Assembly: GCA_945910005.1 (NCBI GenBank)
Contig: OX246739.1
Coordinates: 6,850,001-6,914,000 of the forward strand
DNA from: Isoperla grammatica
Taxonomy: Eukaryota > Arthropoda > Insecta > Plecoptera > Perlodidae
DNA length: 64,000 nucleotides
Direction of reading: 5' to 3'
The first letter of the stretch is position 1. Each line of letters opens with the position of its first letter. Of the stretch, positions 1-12,265 are shown piece after piece. The position numbers were made by a program, and so were the translations under genes. Under the pieces are notes generated by a model that had not been told where the DNA came from, made no database searches, and saw nothing but the letters and a program-made list of their open reading frames with translations.

Positions 1-290
1 TCGTCGTGTAACTTCCCTTTGCCCTGCATAAACTATCGCTGGATAATATAAACAGTTTTGCACTAAGCGACCCGATTACTGCAACACGCTATGCAGCCAT
101 CTTGTAAATTTTCTAAATGTAAATCAAGATACGAGTGTAAGAGTTTATTTCTCTGTAGTAATACTGAAATATTATTTACTAACAGAGATTCAGATTATAT
201 ATTAAAATGTAAGCAAGCGGATTTTTTTTGCCATCCATTTTTTAAGTGCAAGTGAAGTGTTTCATTATTAATTGTTATAAAGGGACTCAA

Positions 291-445
291 GTCATCCGCG
301 TTTGCTTGCTTATGTAGTTGAAGCTCAGGTCCTAGGCGATGTGGGTGCGAAACCCGCACAAGATAATTATGTGTTTTTGTAATAATTGACCTTCATATAC
401 AATCTACATCTATCACCCTCATCGTCTCGAATAGCATGATTGAAA
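291..445 (+). mobile_element. tRNA-derived SINE, family A, diverged copy
   Basis: The head matches the copy at 23.8 kb: gtcatccgcg at the start, tatgtagttg near box A, then cctaggcgatgtgggtgcg and the box-B region gtgggtgcgaaacccgcac. The body follows with taattgaccttcatata, tatcaccctcatcg and gcatgattg in the same order as that copy. Box B is altered, so Pol III activity is unlikely. It is the second-longest copy of this family in the window. Confidence 0.55.
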
Positions 446-835
446 TACTAAAGTCGTAAAGCAACAAGAACCTCAACAGTCAACATCCAATCAAGAATAA
501 TCAATAAAAACTAATGACGATATTTCAATATGGATAGTGTAACGCATGACCTAGTTTTCCGCTCCCATTTGTTCAGACTAAAGCCATGGGAATAAGAGAA
601 ACCCCCAAGATGAGGCAATTACGCTGCGGGAGAAACTCAAACAGTCAACTGTTATTATCCGTACTGTAGTAAGCTTTTGCTGTATCGAAGAAAATCAGGG
701 AGTGCTTGAGTAAGTATTTCACAGTTGATAAATTACATAATATAATAACAATTCAACACAAACTTGAAAATCTAAAGTCAACGAACAAAGTTTTTGATGA
801 TAATGTAATGAGTTTATTGATAATTTAACCTAAAT
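446..835. other. Unique AT-rich DNA
   Basis: No exon, repeat or motif seen between the family-A SINE and the palindrome. Confidence 0.6.
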
Positions 836-980
836 GCGCTTTCATAGCAACACGGCAACACGTTTTTTCCGGACCGGCAGATCACGTGAACCAATCAGAA
901 ACTTGCCGTGCTTGCCCTGATTGGTTCACCTGACTTGCCGGTCCGGAAAAAAACGTGTTGCTGTGTTGCTATGAAAGCGC
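836..980. mobile_element. Near-perfect 145-bp palindrome, foldback or MITE-like element
   Basis: Arms 836-898 and 917-980 are reverse complements over about 63 bp with roughly five differences, separated by an 18-nt loop. Outer ends are gcgctttcatagcaacac and its complement. The arms contain ttccggaccggca and gtgaaccaatcag. TTAAC occurs just outside both ends (825-829 and 982-986), which could be a duplicated TTAA-type target, but the left copy sits several bases from the arm end. Nothing inside codes. Known: non-autonomous DNA transposons can consist almost wholly of inverted repeats. Confidence 0.6.
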
Positions 981-3390
981 CTTAACTTTGAATAATTCGA
1001 ATATTGTAAACTACGGTAAAATTAAATTATAGGCCTACACATAACCGTTTCCAGTTTGAGATTTAAGATGTTTTATTCAATCAACGCCCGGAAAACCACT
1101 AGTTTTTTACATGAGTAATCCGACGTTTCTTACAACATATGTTCCCACCGCAGTTACATGTCCTAGTTTGTTGTCACGTGACACAAGTGGCGCTGCCTAC
1201 CGTGTATTCTCTCAGCTTGTTCAGCCACAGATTGAAATGTGCACAACCGAGATAATTGATTTAACGCAAGCTGAGTTTCAACAAATGATATGAATACGTG
1301 TATTGAAATGGTGCTCGACGAAGCAAGGGCGCAGCTCGAACAAAAATATTCGAGTCAGAACAATGCATTTTTAACGCGGAACTGAATGTTGTATGAGACA
1401 AACTTACAACGAAGCTCAGAGAAAAAAAAAACGATGCAGTACGGTGAAGTTTTAGTTTTCTTTTTGTATACACATTTCCTGTATCATAAATATTTTGTAA
1501 ATTTAATTTAAATTTACGAATGAGATTGAGTGCAACCAGGAACAAGCTTTGGAGTTCGTATTAATTGAATGATTGTATTGGACTAGGGACAGTTTGAATG
1601 AACTTCGTGATCAATTGGCTGTAAACCTATTAGATGATGTTTTCTTTAAACAAATATCCATGTACAGAAATTAGTGCAGAGTGAACCTTAACTAGGGTCT
1701 AGGACAGACAAGGGTAAAAAAGAATACAAATTTTAAAAACGCATTTCTGAAATATTACTTGTTAAATAAAAAATGAGCAATTTAAAAATACTATTATTTA
1801 CGAGCAGGATGAAACTATGAAAGAATATATTTTTTCTAGTTCGTTAGAATACATTTTTTCTTGCGATTTAGATTGTCAAGAATTATCTCTTCAACCGTTT
1901 TTTATATAAGTGTTGGGCCAGATGGTTGAAAAAATACCATAGAAGTTCTGAATCTTCATATATTCTTCACACTTTCATCTTGATCACTTATAGTAATAAT
2001 AGTTTTCCGTAGCGTTAATGTTAATCGTAATATTGAGGGTATGCCAATACTTTGTCTAATATGTATATTATTTTTATTTGTTCACTCTTCACAAAGTTAT
2101 TTCATGGATGCATTAAACAACGAAAAAAGCGGCTGGAATGGTCTTAAGCGAATATCAATTAATATTCAAAATAACCTAAATACTCTTATGGCAAGGTCAA
2201 CTTAAGGCAACGTCTTTTCTCATCCACTTTCTTAATGATCTAAAGTCTAAACACTGTAACCTTGACCCGGCGCCTCCACCATTTGTCTATGTTTTGAGTT
2301 ATTGGCCTTAATATGCTTTCCTGGAGCGAAGAAACGAAATTAAAATCACAGTATTTATGTGATACGATTATATTGATAAAAAAGTCACATTTGGGACGTG
2401 TCCGTGTTAAATAAGTGTGAATACTTGAACTATTCAACTTCACAATTGTAGACTTCAGAGCCATATCTATCAATTTGTGGTGGGTCAAACTTATCTTTTC
2501 GTAATGTATGTTTAACACACAGACATCTTTGATGGAACTACGGATAAAATCAGATTATTTTTTTAAAATCTGATGGAACTATGTATTTAAATAATGAACA
2601 ATATATTACACAAAGTGTGTATACAATTGCCTGCATTGTTAGCTCTTCACATATTTACATTAGAAAATATAATGCAAAACATAATATATAAGGCTGTTTC
2701 ATAAAAAAAACGTATATCATAAAGAAAAAATGTAAGAACAACTTTTTCTGTTACATTTCATGTGATTGTTACAGTAATCTAGGGCCAAAAAAATAAGCAA
2801 AATGGCTGACAAGTGAATTGCCTCTGTAAAAGGAAATAATCTGCTCTCTGTTGTCGCGTGTTTATCCCACAAGTCAGTGGGACGACCGAGCACAGTAGAA
2901 TGTTTAACGGTCGCTTCTGTTTCAAAGTGGCTGAGAACATAATATAGACAATACGCTCTTACGATATACATCGAGATTCCACTGGCTTTGTTAACTTCAG
3001 TTCCGTAATTGAGTCAAAATTTCAAAGGCATGCATAATCATAACTTAATTGAGGGAAGATTTATTAGTTATGAAATCCCCCTGCAGCATATCGCGGCTTA
3101 GTACGAGCCTCAATGAGAATGAGAAACGGAGCCGGATTTGTACCCCTTGCGGCTCTCATGTTCTCCAATAATGTCGCCTAAAGTTCGGCCAACACTCGAG
3201 CAATCATCGGATTACGCTCCGAGCAAATAAACTACAGATAATGTTCGCGATACAGCTAATCGTTAAAGCGGATAACTCGGAATGCGGTGGCAACAGATTA
3301 TAAAGAGTTGTTCCCGGTTCCTCTTGACCAGATGCATCATGGGGGAAGTGAGACCTCAATCTCCCCCCTCGACCCAAGTCACCCCTCGCC

Positions 3391-3404
3391 GCAGAGGGCG
3401 CTGC
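3391..3404 (+). promoter_or_regulatory. CTCF-like motif
   Basis: CAGAGGGCGCTG at 3392-3403 fits the AG(R)(K)GGCGC core of CTCF sites, within a GC-richer stretch (3300-3430). Similar words are at 1185-1195 (AAGTGGCGCTG), 9431-9442 (CAGATGGCGCTG) and 17210-17220 (AGATGGCGCAG). Motif match only. Confidence 0.25.
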
Positions 3405-4009
3405 TCACTGGGCAGTCAGAGATAGAAAACCTTGGGTAAACTCGCCGATTGAAATCTATTCAATTTGAAAATCAGAGGCTTCGAATGACGGCCTTTTAGC
3501 ATTTAGTGGTTTGTGACGCCATCTGTAAACGTAAGTTTGTATAAATCAGTCTGCATAGTTTTCAAATATATCAACATGAGAACCGATACGTGTGTGAGTT
3601 GGGTTTCTTACAAATCAAACAAATAGGTCACAAGAAACATTAAAATATTGTTTATAAAAAGTTCATTATTTTCTTTTAATGAGTTCAATTTAAAATATTA
3701 CAAGTTTATGTAAGTTGTAACCAAGTGTTAAATGAGTTTTTGTTGTTTTGGTGTAATGTCACAGACGTATAGGTTTATCATTTAGGATGAATATGCATGT
3801 ATTTGTGAATATGATGATATTAATAATACGGATGTATGATTAGTTGAATGAATCTAGAATTTTTATTGTTTTTTGTGACAAACAAAAACACCGTAAAGCG
3901 TCCTTATTTATGAGTCTAGTATGATGATCCCATTTTCCCACCCAGATTTTATTGCTCTACCAGGTTCGCTCACAGGAACTTTTAAACGATACTTTTTGTC
4001 AGGTGAATG

Positions 4010-4036
4010 TAATAAATAAATAAATAAATACATAAA
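4010..4036. repeat. (AATA)n tail-like repeat
   Basis: taataaataaataaataaat following gtcaggtgaatg. Tetramer tails of this kind often mark the 3' end of a LINE or SINE on the + strand, but I cannot recognise the upstream 120 bp. Confidence 0.7.
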
Positions 4037-5549
4037 TTTGTTCACACGATTTGTCAGAATATTAAATATTCTTTTCTTTTTATTATTTATTTTCTCAACA
4101 ATCCTACTGTAGTTTTTCACAAACCGAGCCAGACAAAAATAATTGTGGAAAGTCTCAAAGTACGCTAGTCATTTTCCAATGCGCATTGAGAAAATAATAG
4201 CTTGACGTATGTTGTTCTATTTTCTTTCATTCTGTACGTAGAGTTCGTTTCAGTAAATGTAAGCTGTCCGCTTATTGGAATAGGTCCACTGTTTTATACA
4301 TTATCAACTCGTTGACACCTTTCACAACAAAAACCCCCATGGTATCGAAAGAACGTATGCTCAAGTAGTATTATATTGGTATAGTTCATGCCAAGTTACT
4401 AACATTACATTGAATAGTATTATAGAATACTTTATACATACAATTGGTAGTAGAATGTTTAAAGTTAACAAGTTGGAAGTATGCTGTAGATATAAAGTAT
4501 TCCATTGTACTTTACATGTACTTAACAAGCACACAACCAATAAAATCAATCAATCACAATCTCGTATGAAACATCCTAATATTTAAAACTTAAGAAGATA
4601 GATATCGAATAGGCTAAATGAAAAAAATGCTGTTCATCAATTTTATATTACATAGCAAAGAATTGTACAATATAATTTACCATTTATTAAGTATAGCTTA
4701 TTCTAAAACTGAGTAATGTTGTGTATACTTATAATACAATAAACGCACAGCGAATATTTCCTGAACGCAGAAATGAACGGAAGGAAATGTTTTTGGAACG
4801 GCAATTTCTAATGATCGCAAACAGTAGAATATGCTATTCCTATTTAAAGTATTATCAGTGAGTTTCAGATAATATTTAATACCTCCAATTAAATTCTTTT
4901 AAATAGTAATTACTAAATACTAAACTATAATAATAACCCAGTTGAATCAAAGAGTATGTGAATAGTTTATTGCTTGCAATTGTGTCATACATATTTTAAT
5001 CAAAGCTTTTTCGTTATTGCTCGTATTTTCCCCTCGTATTATCCTAGCCTAATAGCTATTGGCTAGCGCACATTTCGTAACATGTGAAGTTTTCATTAAA
5101 ACATATTTTTTGTTATTTGCTTTTTTTACGTGTACGTTTGATGATATAAAAATGAAACGCATATTGCTACCAATCTATGAAAACTGTTACTGTAGACCTA
5201 CTTTGGGATTTTCATCAGTGCAGCTTTTAATTACAATCATATTGGTGAAGTACTGGCTGCATAAAATAAACCAAACATATCTGTAGATGATATAAAAATA
5301 AATTACGCACTTTCGGTAGAATGAGAACTCAACCACTACTGTCTTTCTTGTCACGTAATGGATTTCTTTAACTGAAGTATTACCATATGTAGTAAACAGT
5401 TACTTCGAGCTGTCGTAGTAACAAAGCACTTAATTAATGGTATAAATGTCCCCTACTGAAAATCAGTTCTTGTACCTGAGTGGGTAGACAATAAATACAC
5501 ATTTATATTATTATTTATTTAAACAATAATTTGTATTTTTCCAAAATTC

Positions 5550-6007
<458 letters not shown>

Positions 6008-6599
6008 AGGCTCCAATCATCAGAGTTATTACTGCGGGTTAGACGGCTCGGTCTCTCACGCGGCCTCTATCGGCCGATTAAGCAATCACGCAGTGTTCGT
6101 AGGCGATTGGATCAACGGACAATGCAAGACAATTGAATCGAATACTCGCACTGCACAGAGTGTTGCCATGGACGCACTCACAAAGGACCTGTCGAAGTAA
6201 TTATTGCATTAAACAACCTGTCGAGAGACACTAATTGAAATACTAAAACGATTTGGTAATTGTTTTTGGAATGGATTTACAAATGTTATCTGCAAACAAT
6301 TACGCCAATTAATACGGTCATTAACACGTACATCGTTTAGACGGTGAGGTTACGTTTTAGATTAATAAACAATTGGTAACATTTTCACACAAGTAAATAG
6401 CAAACAATTTATTGGAACATTGTCCGTTATATTCACTACAATTTAGTTAAATCGGCTGGTCGTTTTAAACGACCTATCTTGATAGAAATAAGTACAAACT
6501 TGATGGCGACGGTGATTTTATAACACACTTTCCATTGTCATTGTTACACGATTGTAGTAAAGGAGACCATTCATTTTGGAGTAGTCAATTCACTATCAT
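6008..6599. other. Non-coding stretch with GC-richer segment
   Basis: 6040-6190 contains gcggcctctatcggccgatt and is GC-richer than the flanks. No reading frame or known motif. Confidence 0.4.
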
Positions 6600-6730
6600 A
6601 TTCAGTGCAGACGTAGTATCTGGGTTTGAATCCTGTCTTGGGCATGTATGTCATGTGTGTATATCACTCACTCATTGTATTGATTAGCATTGTTGCCAAA
6701 AGTCCACAAATCATTATTATTATTATTTTT
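6600..6730 (+). mobile_element. tRNA-derived SINE, family B
   Basis: Box-B region tctgggtttgaatcctgtc, then gggcatgtatgtcatgtgtg, then actcactcattgtattga and ttagcattgttgcc, ending near an ATT-rich tail (attattattattattttt). The second half aligns in order with 28,380-28,470. The box-A half is not clear. An ATT-type tail is consistent with LINE-driven insertion. Confidence 0.5.
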
Positions 6731-9371
6731 GTTCTCGGTTAATTTGCCCAAATTAAAACAGTAAGAATTCAACATCACAAATTAATGTTTAATAGAAAAT
6801 CAGCCAATCACGTTCCAGACGTAGGCTGTGTTTATTAGATTTTTACACGATTTATCATAATGTAAGTTGGTTTATACGTTAAGAAATAATAAGAGAAAAA
6901 TTAATTATTCTAAAGAGATAATTTTTATTATTTTCTTCGTTTACTGTAATACATCATATTCATCGCAAAACACACCAAAAGAAGAAAAAAATTGTTCAAA
7001 CACATTCCGTTGATTTTTAAATTTAATTACACCCCATCGTTTTAATTTCAAGAAAAAGATGCCGGCAGATGAAAGAGTTTTCTGGGAGGCGACACGCGGG
7101 AAAAACTTCTCTTTTCACTTGAAGAAACTTTGCAATTCTAAATCGTAATTAAAGAAATGTTATCTCGGGTGGCTCAACAGGGTACTAATCTCTCCCCGTC
7201 TTTGCTTAAATAACGTAAAAGCGTATTTATCATCACTTCTAAATGAACGAATTAAATTTAAAAGTGTTTAAGAGGCGAAACGGTATACTTATTTAAACAG
7301 CGAAATATTCAAGAAAAACACTTTTCAGTTTTAGTTCTAGCGGAGTTTTTGAAGCGTTAAGCAGACTGACACGTTGTTAATGAGTTGTGAAGCGTAATGG
7401 GCAAAAACTCGCCAACGGGCGCGTCTTGCCAAACTTGCAGCGCAAAACACGCTAAAAGATGGGATTGTTAAAACACGTTAGCTATGACAGTAAATACTAA
7501 TGGTGTGTGAAGCTGTGAACACAAGACCTAAGCTACGCAGTCTTAATTAGAAAAAAAATATGAAATTTAAAATGTCGATGTTTTAAGATGTAGGAGATAT
7601 TGTATTCAAGGTCCGACGTGTAAGGGGTAAGGTAGAGACTAGAGAGAGCCAGTGAATATGTTCCAAGCCTTCAACGTTTTACAAGAACTCAACCATGCCA
7701 AAGTTGAACAATTTTCATCTCTTTTGTGACAACGACTACAACTAGACCATACGACTAAACCTTGTGATGGTGTATGAACGCTTGCACGTGTTCCGTGCTT
7801 TTTATTACTGCAAATGAACCATACGACTTTATGTGAACCCGACATTTCTTTGAAATCGTCCAGTTGAAAAGCCATAATACTTTGGCTTCAGGAAACCCCT
7901 TTTCTGAGACTGTTGACAAACACAAGAACTGTAAATCCCCTGGCGGAGGCTCGTCCAAACCTCTAATAGGAGATTGACGGACGTTGGATTTGACTGAGGA
8001 ATGGCTTGATATCGTGACTCAGGCCCCGACACTGCATGTCGAAGTGTGATGCGGAGGTGGCAGCCTTACTCAACTCTCTCGTACATGGATCACGATGCTA
8101 ATATCAATCACACCAATACCGAGGACATAAATGTCTTCGGGGACAGCGCGTAATGTGATATAAATGACTGAGAGGTGAACTGACTATAGAGCAAATGGCT
8201 CAAGCAGTTAGCTTTCCAAGTACTTCACTGCTAAGAACAGTCACGAAGTACATTACCCGTATCACACTCAATGAAGCAAGTAGAGTAGGTTCTCAAAAAT
8301 AGCCAAGCGGAAAGAATTCAAACGGAAACTGCCCTGTTATTGCACAAGGCGTTATTCTACTGCATATAGTTGCGCCAGTGCTGGAGATATGGAAGTGATT
8401 TAAAACATTTATTTTATTATTCTATTTTTGACATTGGTATGAACGTATGTATAGAATATGTAATCTTAAAGTAGTGATTTGAATCTCTCTTGAACAATAT
8501 TCCAAACATTGTTCTTTGTGACCTCATAACTTCTACATGTCTGGTTTTCATTAAAGTTGTTTTATGAAAGTAAAATAATAATACAACGATTCTCTAAAAT
8601 AAATGTAGGTTTATGTGTCCAAAGCTGTTGCCAATTGACACAAAATAGCATCCTAAGTGTCATAGATGAGATATATAAAACTTTACTGATAAGTGTAAGA
8701 TATAAACGAATATGCAATGAAACAAAAACTCTTAATTGCTCTCTAAATTTTAATACTACACTTATTGGTTAGTAGTAAATACACTTTGTTTCGAAGTTTG
8801 TATATGCATTGTCTTAAAATAATAAAAACAAAAATCAACTTTAAAACTATATACTTACTTACAAGATAATGTTTACTCTCAAAGGAAGCTACTTGGCTGT
8901 AGGCGGGTTCGTGGTGCGCCGATTTTACTTGCGACAGCAGGTTTAGTATTACAGTAACTATACAAGTTCATGCATGAACTAGCGAAGCTAACATAGACAC
9001 GCAAGAATACATCTGTAGAAGACACACAACCCTCGACGATTCCCGGAAAGGAAGGAAAACAGAATTTTACGGCTGTCTTGAAAATATAGCAACCCTTTAA
9101 AAAATATGCTTACTGTTTTTGTTGGGCATCGTCTTAGGAAGGTGCCAAGGTGATTTTAAGCTCCCTTTTTGCCGTTTTAAGATTTCAACCAATGGAAGTA
9201 TTCGGCTAGAGACGCGACGAGTTACGAAGGCAGAGCAGAGAAAACAAAAGGATGGCTTTGCGCCAGAACCGGCTCCTGATGTTTTCTGTCTTGCTACACG
9301 GCCATTAGGCGCTACTTTGTCTTGCAAGGCGCACCCACGGCGACCCCGCGCACCTTCCCCTCATTACGCCC

Positions 9372-9398
9372 TCGTCGTCGTCGTCGTCGCAGTCGCAG
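9372..9398. repeat. Short (GTC)n microsatellite
   Basis: tcgtcgtcgtcgtcgtcg then cagtcgcag. It produces the Val-rich and Arg-rich frames seen around it. Confidence 0.85.
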
Positions 9399-9641
9399 TT
9401 GTTATAGGAAAATACTTTGTGCAAATACATCAGATGGCGCTGCTGCTATATTTGTCGAGACATGGATTTTTGTTTTTTATAGACGCCACTTAGTCCTACG
9501 GTGTGAGAGATAGAAATATATAACCGTGCGCGAGTCAGGTGTAAGTTATTGCCAGGTCTACACTGAGAAACACAACACTGAGGAATGTGTGCATTACTAG
9601 CATTATTTTATAATGAAAGATAATCCTATGTAAAACTTGCA

Positions 9642-9845
9642 AGTTTATTTTTTAAGTTCTTCGTAATTTTGCAGACGTATTTCCTCCATCCTTGCAGCTG
9701 GCATCACTATGAGACTTGTGCATTCTACTAAGCGGAAGACTTCCTTTAATAAACTGTAAAATATCGCCAGGGATCTGTTGACTTTTTGTCTCACATCATC
9801 ACTAATATACTCTATACCACGGTAAAGTAATACTAATTTATTCAC
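9642..9845 (-). other. Unassigned open frame, protein-like composition
   Basis: A 66-codon minus-strand frame with mixed charged and hydrophobic residues (…RQKVNRSLAIFYSLLKEVF…, ending EELKK and TAA at 9642-9644). It starts on GTG only because the frame opens there; an acceptor-like tctag lies just upstream. It resembles a terminal exon or transposon fragment in texture, but I recognise no domain and no AATAAA follows the stop. Confidence 0.15.
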
Positions 9846-12153
9846 TAGACTATTTAAATTTTATCTAATATATAAAATGAATAACATGATAAACAGTACT
9901 CACAAAAAATAATTACTTTATATAAAATGTTTCGTACTTGTATAACATTGAAACGGAAATAGTCAAGCTGTATATTAAAATAAGCCCAATTCATTTTATT
10001 TGTCGTTCAAAATATTGTGACATCCCCTCCCATGTTTATATTTCCGACATAAGTGATCCATGAATGCGAGAACAATGTGTATCAATCACCAATAAAACAT
10101 ACGTGCCACAAAATAAATTCCATATTGTATAAAATAATTTTGAAGAATGGGTGTAAGCTTCGTTGCGATGGATCGTTTGGCAGCTGTCGCATTTGGTATG
10201 CGATACTGAAATCATACGTCTCATTGTGTTGGTGTTGTGGAGGCATCAGTGTGAACATAAACCCACGCAAAGTAGCAAAATGAAAAATGTGTCGGGTTTT
10301 TCATCGTCAAAGTGGTACTGGAGTAAGTATAACATGTATTGCATGCGTGAGAGATCATCCTAGTTGAATGAGGGTATCACTCATATTTGCTTCCAAAATG
10401 TACAGTTTGTTATTAATTGTGTTTTAGCCTGTCCTTTTTTTTAACCATTACTACAATAATATTTATTCCAGAACGAATAAAATTGGCCAATATCGTAGAT
10501 CTACTGTTCTCAAACGTGTTTCGGTGATATCTAGATAATTATAAATATGATAGAAGGTTGTTGTATGTATAGGGACTACGTTGTATGACCTTGATCTACT
10601 GTTAACTACGTCTGACATCTGATTCAAACCTACGTGTATAGGTTAAGCCATGAGTCGCAATCGGAAGAGAATCGTTTATGTTTTTGTTGCAGCGTAGAAA
10701 AGTAGTTGTTTTGTGTGGTCCAATATAGGTAAATTCTCACAGTACTAATGATTCAAACATCATTTCACTACCGTTGAGACTTATGTACGAAAAGGTTCAG
10801 GAAATGCTTGGTCCCTTTATTGAAGTCTGCGACAGATATAACGTTACTTGCCACGCGTCTTGTCTTGTCCTTTAACTCATATCTGTAATTGACATTGCTA
10901 GAAACAAAACATATCATCAATGCATGTGCATGCCTAATAATTACTGCGTCTCGCTTGTCACTATATTGATAGCTTTGGTCATCTACATGCATTTTAATTT
11001 AACTTTATAATTACACTTTTATCTATAAATTACAACTCGAATAGAATTCCTCGTTGCATTTTATACAATCATCAGTTTGGCATTAATACAGTTTTCTTCT
11101 CACTTTACATGGATCAATTATTTACAGGCATTGCTTGCTATTTTATAAATTTAATAAAGAAACCATTTGTCTTCTTATTATTGCATTGATGGAAATAAGT
11201 GGTTTTGAAAGAGTGTTTGATTTCAGAACATGCGAGGAAATTAGTTCCAAAAGTGTTAACTAATTGGAAAAATGTAAAATATTGAAACAAATATTGAAAA
11301 TATTGAAATAAAAAAAGTATCAGATGTGATAATTTGTCTATCTCCCTGTCTAGACGTCTAGGATGTGAAGTGTTATACAAAGTTTCAGATCATACACGAA
11401 GTTGTCTTGAAACCTTCTCTAACACTATCAATTAGACAGATCATACTGCACAATCCAACTTAAAACTTACTAAAGTTTGTTCTACTTGTACTTGGTTCGG
11501 GTAGCCGAAAGCTGTGGGGCAAACCTATCAGGAAACAAGGTACCGATGATACATATATTGTCACATAAACGAATGCCTGGAGGAGAGCATTCATGTTTGC
11601 AACGTTTCTCCTCGCCACCAAATGGATGCCGGGTATTACATAAATTGAGAGGAAACGCAATATATGTTTTGCTCCTAGCCCCGTTCTGTTCAATGAGCTA
11701 GACAACCTTAAAGAGTTCTGCTCTGAAAGATCGCAGGGCGGCGTTTGAGATGTAAAGGACCCTCCCAGCAAGAAACCTCGATTCGTAAAGCAATATTTTG
11801 TCTGTTGTCAAAAGCCTAGAACCGACGTACGTTTTGGCACACTCAATAATATTATATTTCACTATATGATCCCAGCAGCCAAGTCTCCCACCGCATTCCC
11901 TTCGCTCGGTCTACCATCAGGGCAACATTACAGAGAACGATATATCCTTGCGTGCCTCGTATCAATAAAACTATACAACTCGAAACAACAGAAACAATAA
12001 AAGTAAAATATGACTTGTATGGAGTTATTGTTGGTAAAAAAAAGAGCCGAGAGTTCTATACTTTCGCAGTAAAGCATTTTGAATTGCCTTAGTAGACCGG
12101 CCGGCGAATGTCTTTTGGCGAATGTACTTGTGGTAACAATGTGACCACGTAAT

Positions 12154-12265
12154 GAAGGACCCAATCCGCAACCGCATAGTAGATGGCACGGGTGACTGCC
12201 AGTCCTACAGAAGGACCCAATCCGCAACCGCATGGCAGATGGCACGGGTGACTGCCAGTCCTACA
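12154..12265. repeat. Two-copy 56-bp tandem duplication
   Basis: Copies 12154-12209 and 12210-12265 differ at two positions (catagtagatgg versus catggcagatgg). The unit is GC-richer than its flanks (gaaggacccaatccgcaacc at the start). Confidence 0.9.

Larger units (their letters stand above)
6731..12153. other. Non-coding stretch
   Basis: Minus-strand frames at 7639-8032 overlap in three phases over a GC-richer patch, which could be a heavily frameshifted pseudogene or transposon relic; no family is recognised. 9180-9360 is CpG-richer. 10600-10680 holds a weak box-B-like word on the minus strand. The rest is AT-rich unique DNA. Confidence 0.4.

Noticed and set aside
7639..8032. Frameshifted pseudogene on the minus strand
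   Set aside because: Three short overlapping frames, no recognisable residues or motif in any.
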